42,258 nucleotides of DNA from JAHOYW01 sp964515915. Its GTDB lineage: Bacteria > Verrucomicrobiota > Lentisphaeria > Victivallales > Victivallaceae. This document shows, in pieces, positions 1 through 6,459 of the stretch. The DNA lies in NCBI GenBank assembly GCA_964515915.1, contig CAZEXM010000004.1:1-42258 (forward strand). Direction: 5' to 3'. The translations under genes and the position numbers were made by a program. Position 1 is the stretch's first letter; every line of letters starts with the position of its first letter. Under the pieces are notes generated by a model. It was not told the DNA's origin and made no database searches. It worked only from the letters and a program-made list of their open reading frames with translations.

Positions 1-53
1 GCTGTCTCTAGCCGTGTTTTTACTAACCTTTTGAATGCAAATTGGTATAACAA

Positions 54-1460
54 CTATATGTGATTGATGAGGATCATTGTCTGATCGTCATTTTGCTCTA
101 CTGCAAACTCTGAGGCTGAATTTATAATTGTTTCCAGGGTTTTGTCTGGAGAATCCTTTGCGCTGCGTGATATCCTGAATTCATTCTGAAGACGTTCCAG
201 TCCATATTCTTCATTATCGGCACTCAGCGCTTCCGTGATACCGTCTGAAAACAACAACATTGACATGTCTTTAGTGAACTGCAGGCAGATTGAATCAAAA
301 GTCGCTAATTCATCAGGTAAAATACCTAAAGCTGAGCCGTTAGGATAAATTTTCCGGATGTGTTTATGAGTATAAGTCAGCAGTTCAGTGTGTCCGGCGC
401 GGGCATATTCAAGCAGTGAGTTGCGGCGGTCCAGTAAACAACATGCCAGCGTGACAAAGCGCTCTTCATCAGTATCGCGGAATAAATTTCTATTAATTTC
501 CCGCAGAAAACTCTCGATATTCTCAAAATGCTCCACCGATGAGCGAATGAAACTTCGCGTCATCGCCGTCAACATACAAGCCGGGACGCCTTTGCCGCAA
601 GCATCGCCAATAACGATTAATAAGCGATTTTCGTCAATTTCAACAAAATCATAAAAATCCCCGTTTACCTCTTTGGATGAACGCGTAAAGGCGTGAACAA
701 CAAACTGATCCCAGGCGGGAAAAGTGCTCGGCAATAATGATGCCTGCAATTGGCGGGCGAATTCAAGTTCCTGATTGATTCGCTGCTGATTGCTCAAATC
801 CCGATATATCGAAATCAAGTTTTGGGCCAGAATAACCTGTGAGCTGATAAAACGTAAACGACTGAATTGCTCAGGAGAAAAAGCGCCGGAGTGCCGGTTG
901 TTAACCACGCAAATCACCCCGGTTAACATGGCATCCTGAACCATCGGAACTACCATAAGGGTATTGACGCTGTTGGCATTGGGATAATTTTGCAGGCGGT
1001 AATCGTTGGACGCGTCTTCGATGAGTAAAGGTTCGCGAATTTCACCAACTCTGCCGATCAAGCCGTTTCCAATAACAACTTTTTCGTGCCGCAATGCTTC
1101 GAGCAGGTAGCGCGGTTTGGTCATCATATAATCGCTGACACTCATAATCAAAGGATAAGCGCCGCAGGTCCCTGTCGCCTGTAAGTAATTATTCTGGACT
1201 TCATAAATACACACCGATTCGGCTTCAACGAGGTCGGCAATATAACGCGCGGTTGTATTCATTGAATTTTCAATTTTTTCAATCTCACGCAAATTATGTG
1301 AAAATAAGCCTAAAAAATTTCCTATTTCCGCTTTCTGATGCAGTACATCTTTTATCCTGTCGCGCAAGCGGTAATTCTTGCTGCTCAGATAAAAGTTGTA
1401 AAAGCTTATTACGGCGAGAGTCGCAACAATAACAATGATGACAATTATCGGTATATCCAT
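54..1460 (-). CDS. GAF domain PP2C-type (RsbU/SpoIIE-like) serine phosphatase, membrane anchored
   Basis: Predicted to dephosphorylate an anti-sigma-factor antagonist in a partner-switching signalling pathway, as RsbU/SpoIIE relatives do. Residues about 5-25 form one hydrophobic membrane segment, followed by a charged linker, a GAF-like sensor domain (about 60-225) and a PP2C-type phosphatase domain (about 240-465). The metal-binding phosphatase motifs are all visible: GDFYDF, GDACGKG, ARAGH, SDGITEA and the terminal NDDQT. The protein is 468 aa and looks complete, with a TAG stop at 54-56. The ATG at 1458-1460 has no strong Shine-Dalgarno, so the exact start is less certain. No anti-sigma or antagonist gene lies next to it in the window, so its partner is unknown. 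The family call is firm; the signal sensed by the GAF domain cannot be read from sequence. Confidence 0.88.
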   Translation of the reverse strand: MDIPIIVIIVIVATLAVISFYNFYLSSKNYRLRDRIKDVLHQKAEIGNFLGLFSHNLREIEKIENSMNTTARYIADLVEAESVCIYEVQNNYLQATGTCGAYPLIMSVSDYMMTKPRYLLEALRHEKVVIGNGLIGRVGEIREPLLIEDASNDYRLQNYPNANSVNTLMVVPMVQDAMLTGVICVVNNRHSGAFSPEQFSRLRFISSQVILAQNLISIYRDLSNQQRINQELEFARQLQASLLPSTFPAWDQFVVHAFTRSSKEVNGDFYDFVEIDENRLLIVIGDACGKGVPACMLTAMTRSFIRSSVEHFENIESFLREINRNLFRDTDEERFVTLACCLLDRRNSLLEYARAGHTELLTYTHKHIRKIYPNGSALGILPDELATFDSICLQFTKDMSMLLFSDGITEALSADNEEYGLERLQNEFRISRSAKDSPDKTLETIINSASEFAVEQNDDQTMILINHI

Positions 1461-1890
1461 TTATAAACCCAATAAGATAATAATCTCAATTTATAATACT
1501 ACATGATAATCTCTAAAATCACTTTTCAAAGCAAAAAAACTTTTTTTTTGCAAAAATATTATAAAAAAGGCAATTCAAGTAGTCTATACACAAAATTTGC
1601 GAATTCAAACCAGATATGTTTTTTTTGTGCAAATATAAAAAGCGCCCTCCTGAAAAAAAACACCTTAATCGCTTCGGGGCGTTGCCGGATGGAATCCGGA
1701 ACGGCGGGGTTCCTGTCGCCTTCGATAGACGGGTATCGTGATGCTTGAAATAAGGAGTACGGCAAAACAAAATTGAGTGCGGCGCATATTTATCTTCAGA
1801 AATTTAATAACATCTCTCATCATTCGGCTTGTAAAACCGCTTATTTGCGGGTAAATTACAGATAGCCAAATTATTCTGTGTTTTTTATAT
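1461..1890. other. Intergenic region upstream of ssrA
   Basis: About 430 bases between the divergent phosphatase gene and the tmRNA gene. Short open frames on both strands (1503-1770) are low-complexity, A/T-rich, without ribosome sites or recognisable domains, and are not called. A possible ssrA promoter is TTGTAA at 1829-1834 with TAAATT at 1852-1857 (17-bp spacer), but the match is weak. Nothing else is supported. Confidence 0.5.
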
Positions 1891-2242
1891 GGGGGTGATC
1901 TGGATTCGACTGGATTGGTTACTAGTTGATGGCATGCCGAGGATAACCGTTGGCCTCGTTAATCACCGGTTGCAATATTAATTGCTAACGAAGAATACGC
2001 ATTAGCCGCATAGTTCGGCTACGTCTCTCCTCCTACGGGCGCTAAGAGGGTAGAGACGTCAGCGGCGTCCTGGCCTCAAAACCTGGTCTTTTGGTTTTAG
2101 GTAAGATTTCATAAAGACTAGTCTGGATGTGAGCCCTGTTCATTGGCATAGCAAAAGGACGATAAACTCTAAAGATGAACTATGCATGTAGAAGTCCTCT
2201 TTTCACTCTTTCAGCACGGGGGTTCGACTCCCCCCACCTCCA
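1891..2242 (+). ncRNA. ssrA: tmRNA (transfer-messenger RNA), tag ANEEYALAA
   Basis: tmRNA rescues stalled ribosomes together with SmpB. The 5' end GGGGGTGATCTGGATTCGAC matches the conserved tmRNA start. The 3' end carries the T-arm GGGGGTTCGACTCCCCCC and an acceptor strand CACCTCC that pairs with the 5' GGGGGTG, followed by discriminator A at 2242; the terminal CCA is not encoded. The tag reading frame GCT AAC GAA GAA TAC GCA TTA GCC GCA TAG lies at 1984-2013 and gives ANEEYALAA, with the usual ALAA degradation signal. A pseudoknot-like GC-rich hairpin follows the tag (TACGTCTCTCC and GGTAGAGACGT, about 2020-2060). The length of 352 nt is normal for a one-piece tmRNA. The last 14 bases plus the next 8 are repeated at 20669-20690. 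Confidence 0.97.
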
Positions 2243-2250
2243 TTGCTTTT
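2229..2250 (+). repeat. Left att-like copy of the tmRNA 3' end
   Basis: This 22-bp stretch spans the last 14 bases of ssrA and 8 bases downstream (TTGCTTTT). It recurs in the same orientation at 20669-20690 with a single mismatch (A at 2236, C at 20676). The tmRNA 3' end is a well-known target of tyrosine-recombinase elements, so this copy is read as the attachment site that kept the gene intact. The integration event itself is inference. Confidence 0.65.
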
Positions 2251-2311
2251 GGTTCTTGAAAAACCGGGAGCCGATACAAATGTCAAACCAAAAACTTGCA
2301 CACGGCGTAAA

Positions 2312-3595
2312 TTATTTAATATTAGAGAGAAATTCAATGACGCTATCCGTCGCTCTTTCAACATCCTGCCTGCTGTGAGCAGTGGAGATGAAATTTAACT
2401 CGAACTGGGACGGCGACATATATATATCTTGATTCAGCATATGCCGATAGTAAGCGGCAAAAAGTTTGGTGTCACAGCTTTTGACGTCTTCGAGATTATT
2501 AATTTGATCTTTTTCGCTGAAAAACAAGGTGAAAACACCGCCGTAAGCTTTGCAGTGAACAGCCAGTTCATTTTTTTGGGCATAATTGTTTATTTTATCG
2601 GCAAATAAACTCGCAAGTTCGCTTAGCCCAGAGTAATGATTAGTTTCTTTCAGAACTTTCAAAGTCGCGATTCCAGCCGCTGCTGCGACCGGGTTGCCGC
2701 TTAGAGTTCCAGCCTGATATACTTCTCCCAGTGGTGCAAGCTGCCGCATGATTTCGCTTCGGGCGGCTATCGCACCAATCGGCATTCCGCCGCCGATGAT
2801 CTTACCGAAAGTACTTATGTCCGGCGTGATTCCAACAAGTGAAGCGTAAGAGCCGCAGTGAAAACGGAATCCGGTAATTGTTTCATCGAAAATCAGACAG
2901 GAGCCGTGTTGCGAACATATTTCGCGCAGTTCTTCGAGAAAACCACTTTCCGGCATGACCAGCCCCATGTTTCCGGCAACTGGTTCCACGATAATCGCCG
3001 CGATTGTGTTACCTTGCTCTTTAAATATTTTTTTGACTTTGGAAATATCATTATAAGGAGTGCTGATTACCTCTGAAACCGCTTTGTTCGTAACCCCCTT
3101 TGAGGACGAAATCGAATTAGTCAGCAAGCCGCTGCCGGCGGAAACAAGCAGGCAGTCGCTATGACCGTGATAACAGCCGTCGAATTTTAGTATTTTTTCT
3201 TTATCGGTGAAGCCTCGGGCAAGCCGCAGGGCGGTCATCACCGCTTCGGTGCCGGAATTAACCAGTCTGACCATATCCGCACCAGGTACGAGTTCGCAAA
3301 ACAATTCGGCAAATTTCACTTCCAGCGGATTACAAGTTCCGAAACTGAGCCCTTTTGCCGCCGTATTGTGTACCGCTTTGACAACTGCCGGGTGAGCGTG
3401 TCCCAGAATCAGCGGTCCCCAGGAACCGCAAAAATCAATATATTCTTTGCCATCCACGCTGAAAATCCGGCTACCTTTGCCGCTTTCGATGTAGACGGGC
3501 GTTGTTTCCACTGCATCAAATGCCCTGACCGGACTATTGACGCCACCGGGAATATGTTTACACGCGCGTTCAAAAAGTTTTTCTGAAATTGTCAT
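2312..3595 (-). CDS. hemL: Glutamate-1-semialdehyde 2,1-aminomutase
   Basis: PLP enzyme converting glutamate-1-semialdehyde to 5-aminolevulinate, the second step of the C5 tetrapyrrole pathway. It is a cytosolic class-III aminotransferase fold protein. At 427 aa it has the usual family length. Visible signatures include PGGVNSPVRAF near the N-terminus, FDGCYHGHSD, the cofactor Asp in IFDETITGFR, and STFGKIIGGGMPIGA, which holds the Schiff-base lysine. The ATG at 3593-3595 lies 11 bp after the hemB stop, so the two are co-transcribed on the minus strand. It is the last gene of the cbiK-to-hemL operon, and its stop is only about 70 bp from the 3' end of the convergent tmRNA gene. Confidence 0.97.
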   Translation of the reverse strand: MTISEKLFERACKHIPGGVNSPVRAFDAVETTPVYIESGKGSRIFSVDGKEYIDFCGSWGPLILGHAHPAVVKAVHNTAAKGLSFGTCNPLEVKFAELFCELVPGADMVRLVNSGTEAVMTALRLARGFTDKEKILKFDGCYHGHSDCLLVSAGSGLLTNSISSSKGVTNKAVSEVISTPYNDISKVKKIFKEQGNTIAAIIVEPVAGNMGLVMPESGFLEELREICSQHGSCLIFDETITGFRFHCGSYASLVGITPDISTFGKIIGGGMPIGAIAARSEIMRQLAPLGEVYQAGTLSGNPVAAAAGIATLKVLKETNHYSGLSELASLFADKINNYAQKNELAVHCKAYGGVFTLFFSEKDQINNLEDVKSCDTKLFAAYYRHMLNQDIYMSPSQFELNFISTAHSRQDVERATDSVIEFLSNIK

Positions 3596-3606
3596 TGATA
3601 ATTGCC

Positions 3607-4587
3607 TTAGTCTTTTAATAATTCGTTGTATTGGTTTGCCCAGTATGAAATAATTATATCACTTCCGGCGCGGGAGAGAGCAAAAATTGATTCACGCACC
3701 AGTGTTTTTAAATCACCCCAGTCATTGCGGGCTGTCGCTATTAGCATTGAATATTCTCCGCTAACATTATAAGCGGCCAGCGGCAGCATAGTTTTCTGCC
3801 GGAGCTCTTTGATGATGTCCAGGTAAAAAAGGGATGGCTTAACCATTAATATATCAGCACCTTCCGCTTCGTCTTCAAGCGATTCCCTTATCGTGTCACG
3901 CTGGTTGCGGTAATCCGCCTGATAGCTTTTGCGGTCGCCAGACGGTGCCGAATCGGCGGCTTCACGAAAAGGTCCGTACATGCCGGAAGCGAATTTTGAG
4001 GAATAGCTCATTAAAATAGTATTTTCCCGTCCCGCGGCGTCAAGGGAAGAACGTATCGCTTTCACCTGACCATCAAGCATTGCGCTTGGTGCGACGCCGT
4101 CGGCTCCGGCTTTGGCATGACTGACTGCCGTTGTTGTCAGGAGCTCAAGGCTCGGGTCGTTGAGAAGACAGCCCGTGTCATCAATAATCCCGCAATGTCC
4201 GTGAGAAGTATATTCGCAGACACAAACATCAGTAAAAATCAGTAAGCCGGAATATGTTTTTTTGAGTTCGCGAACCGCTTGTTGTACCAATCCGTCCTGT
4301 TTCCAGGCGTATTCAGCGGTTTTACTTTTTCTTTTTTCGCTGACAACTCCGAATATGATAACAGATTTAATTCCCGTTGATATGACTTCTCCAACGGCTT
4401 CAATCATTGTATCAATTGAATAACGGAACTGTCCGGGCATAGCGTCAATCGCTTGTTTAACACCCTTGCCTTCAACGACAAAGACCGGCCAGATAAATTT
4501 TTCCGGCCCCGGCATTGGGGCGGCAAGCATATTTCTAATAGTATTGTTCTGCCGCAGTCGGCGTAATCTAAGATGAGGAAATCCCAT
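3607..4587 (-). CDS. hemB: Porphobilinogen synthase (delta-aminolevulinic acid dehydratase)
   Basis: Condenses two 5-aminolevulinate molecules to porphobilinogen. The 326-aa length is typical. The zinc-dependent class is indicated by the cysteine-rich active-site segment TDVCVCEYTSHGHCG (three Cys ligands). The Schiff-base lysines are in ADILMVKPS and in YSSKFASGMYGPFR. The start ATG is preceded by AAGGAG. It is followed 11 bp later by hemL. Upstream it is separated from the hemCD fusion by an IS copy, so it may now depend on its own promoter. A perfect 9-bp-arm palindrome lies in its 5' region at 4615-4633. Confidence 0.97.
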   Translation of the reverse strand: MGFPHLRLRRLRQNNTIRNMLAAPMPGPEKFIWPVFVVEGKGVKQAIDAMPGQFRYSIDTMIEAVGEVISTGIKSVIIFGVVSEKRKSKTAEYAWKQDGLVQQAVRELKKTYSGLLIFTDVCVCEYTSHGHCGIIDDTGCLLNDPSLELLTTTAVSHAKAGADGVAPSAMLDGQVKAIRSSLDAAGRENTILMSYSSKFASGMYGPFREAADSAPSGDRKSYQADYRNQRDTIRESLEDEAEGADILMVKPSLFYLDIIKELRQKTMLPLAAYNVSGEYSMLIATARNDWGDLKTLVRESIFALSRAGSDIIISYWANQYNELLKD

Positions 4588-4614
4588 TATTTACTCCTTC
4601 TCTTTAAAGTGGTT

Positions 4615-4633
4615 AAGTCAAAAATTTTGACTT
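4615..4633. promoter_or_regulatory. Palindrome in the 5' region of hemB
   Basis: AAGTCAAAA (4615-4623) and TTTTGACTT (4625-4633) are perfect inverted copies around a single A, about 28 bp upstream of the hemB start. It could be an operator or a small mRNA hairpin. No regulator is identified for it, so function is unknown. Confidence 0.4.
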
Positions 4634-4716
4634 TGATTTATATTTATCTTGTTGTTTTTCAATGTTTTATGAGGATTTTTTCTTTATCCCCCTTTTTTTT
4701 TCTGAATTTTGATGTT

Positions 4717-4773
4717 CAAGTGAGAGCCTTTATTCGTAATTTTCTCTCATAAAAATCAGGAGACTCTCACTTG
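4717..4773 (+). promoter_or_regulatory. Inverted repeat covering the transposase start codon
   Basis: CAAGTGAGAG (4717-4726) and CTCTCACTTG (4764-4773) are perfect 10-bp inverted copies. The right arm includes the TTG start codon (4771-4773), and the AGGAG ribosome site (4758-4762) lies in the loop just before it. In RNA that starts upstream of the element this would form a stem holding the start codon. RNA starting inside the element, after the left arm, could not form it. Such protection from read-through is known for other IS families; here it is inferred. Confidence 0.55.
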
Positions 4774-6240
4774 AAAAATTCTATTTTAAAACTTGTTAAA
4801 TGGTTCTGCCGTCATCTTACTCTTAATGAATTTCATTCAGCGCTTACAATCATGCATGAAGTGCTTAATGGTGAACGCCATGATATTGAATTTAAGCCAG
4901 AAGCAAAACCTCCACATTATCGTAATTTTCGTGTTGATATGGAGCCTCCGTTAACAGAAGCGCCTGCTAAAAACATCCAGCCAGAACTCTCCTGGCAACA
5001 GCTAAAACGTAAATACAAACAAAAACACGGCAAAGAATTAACTCCAGTCAAACGTCAGGATGGAGCTCAAATACCGCCAACTCATTGCACTTGCGAACAT
5101 TGTGGAGCACCTGCTCGTTATCTTTACATCAACGACGGCAAAAAAGCTTCGCAGGTCAGATGCAAAATCTGTAATGCCTTAGGCCGCACTCATCGAACGA
5201 GGCGCGAAAGCAATGCAAAATATTTTTGTCCATATTGCGGATGTGCATTATTCACCTGGAAAATCCGAAAAGATGCAGTCATTTTTAAGTGCCCAAATAA
5301 CAAATGCTCTCACTACTTGAAGAACAAAAATTCTTTATCTCCCGAAGAGCAGGCTGAGAGGGAAAACATTTATAATCCCAATTACAAATTGCATTATCAA
5401 TACCGTGAATATCATCTTTCACCGAATGATCTGCTACTCATGCGTCCTGACGCTGAAAGCAAAGTTGACCTTAAACGCATTCACAACAATTATCACACCG
5501 TTGGTCTCGTGTTGTCATGCTTCATGAATCTGGGATTGTCCTCACGACAAACCAGAAATGCTCTAAAAGGCTTGTTTGGAATCACGATTTCTCACCAGAC
5601 AGTCATAAACTATGTGAATGCCGCCGCCGCGATAATCAACCCATGGCTTGACCGTAATCTGCCAACTCCATCGGGGATTGCCGCCGCTGACGAAACTTAC
5701 ATTATCATCGAAAACTGTTGGCAATACACCTGGTTTGTCATTGATAAAATCACCCGCGCAATTTGCGGTTATAACATCTCAAGCACACGAGGAGCTATTC
5801 CAGCTTTGGCAACTTTGCACAACGCATATGGCAAACCCGAAGAAAACAGTGATCAGCAACAAGACTTAGTTGCCGATGGACTACCATCTTACGACAGTGC
5901 AGTTATGGCATATAACGCAGGCTTGAAAAACCCCAAAATCATACGCAGAACCGTAGTTGGACTGAGAAACGTAAATGCGGAAAGCAAGAAATTTCGACCT
6001 CTGAAACAGATAGTCGAACGCCTGAATCGTACCTACAAATTTCACACCAGACCACGTGCCGGATTTAAAACCTTTTCCGGGGCAACCAGCCTCACCACAT
6101 TGTTTGTAGCTTTCTATAACTTTCTGCGTCCACATTCGTATTTCAAAAAGTCAAAGCCTCCAATTGGGCTTGATTGCCTCAAAGGCGTTGAGTCTTTCCC
6201 AAGACAATGGGAAATATTGCTCAAACAAGCAGCCATCTAA
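4771..6240 (+). CDS. DDE transposase, IS6/IS240-like
   Basis: Transposase of 489 aa catalysing movement of the surrounding IS. The start is TTG with an AGGAG site 8 bp upstream; the first ATG is much further in. The N-terminal part holds two Cys pairs typical of zinc ribbons (CTCEHC...CKIC and CPYC...CPNNKC, about residues 105-180). A helix-turn-helix-like stretch around LGLSSRQTRNAL follows. The catalytic triad is visible as D307 (AADETYI), D369 (VADGLPSYD) and E416 (VERLNR), with the TRPRAGFK signature after the Glu seen in IS6/IS240 relatives. The double zinc ribbon is more than a standard IS6 transposase carries, so a related unclassified family is possible. The frame is intact. Confidence 0.85.
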   Translation: MKNSILKLVKWFCRHLTLNEFHSALTIMHEVLNGERHDIEFKPEAKPPHYRNFRVDMEPPLTEAPAKNIQPELSWQQLKRKYKQKHGKELTPVKRQDGAQIPPTHCTCEHCGAPARYLYINDGKKASQVRCKICNALGRTHRTRRESNAKYFCPYCGCALFTWKIRKDAVIFKCPNNKCSHYLKNKNSLSPEEQAERENIYNPNYKLHYQYREYHLSPNDLLLMRPDAESKVDLKRIHNNYHTVGLVLSCFMNLGLSSRQTRNALKGLFGITISHQTVINYVNAAAAIINPWLDRNLPTPSGIAAADETYIIIENCWQYTWFVIDKITRAICGYNISSTRGAIPALATLHNAYGKPEENSDQQQDLVADGLPSYDSAVMAYNAGLKNPKIIRRTVVGLRNVNAESKKFRPLKQIVERLNRTYKFHTRPRAGFKTFSGATSLTTLFVAFYNFLRPHSYFKKSKPPIGLDCLKGVESFPRQWEILLKQAAI

Positions 6241-6270
6241 TTTTTCAAAATTCAGTTTTCAATCAACCTC

Positions 6271-6295
6271 GAAAAAACAATAACATTGTTTTTTC
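6271..6295. terminator. Perfect hairpin after the transposase gene
   Basis: GAAAAAACAAT (6271-6281) and ATTGTTTTTTC (6285-6295) form an 11-bp perfect stem with an AAC loop. It lies 31 bp after the transposase stop and just outside the proposed right end of the IS. The stem is A/T-rich, so termination strength is uncertain; because it is symmetric it could act on either strand, including for the convergent hemCD transcript. Confidence 0.45.
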
Positions 6296-6459
6296 AGTAC
6301 CCTTATTGTCTATTTCGTTAAAGGTGGATAGTCAACGATCAAAATCGTATAAAAAGTCCCATGTAATGGACGGCTTTATGCCGATTTTGCGTCTTGACGG
6401 TCTGCCGTAACGATGTACTTACTCATTATTTTCGTCATCTCCTAATCTTTCATCACTTT

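Larger units (their letters stand above)
4702..6255 (+). mobile_element. Insertion sequence with IS6/IS240-like DDE transposase
   Basis: An element of about 1.55 kb carrying one transposase gene. Its likely ends are an 11-bp perfect inverted repeat, CTGAATTTTGA at 4702-4712 and TCAAAATTCAG at 6245-6255. Both ends abut T-runs (nine T before, TTTT after), so a short TTTT target duplication is possible but cannot be proven in such sequence. It lies between the hemCD fusion and hemB, in the opposite orientation to them. The transposase frame is intact, which suggests a fairly recent insertion. The exact ends are less certain than the presence of the element. Confidence 0.7.

Noticed and set aside
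2175..2378. Open frame starting within the tmRNA and running into hemL antisense
   Set aside because: It overlaps the tmRNA T-arm and acceptor stem, has no ribosome site and no family features.
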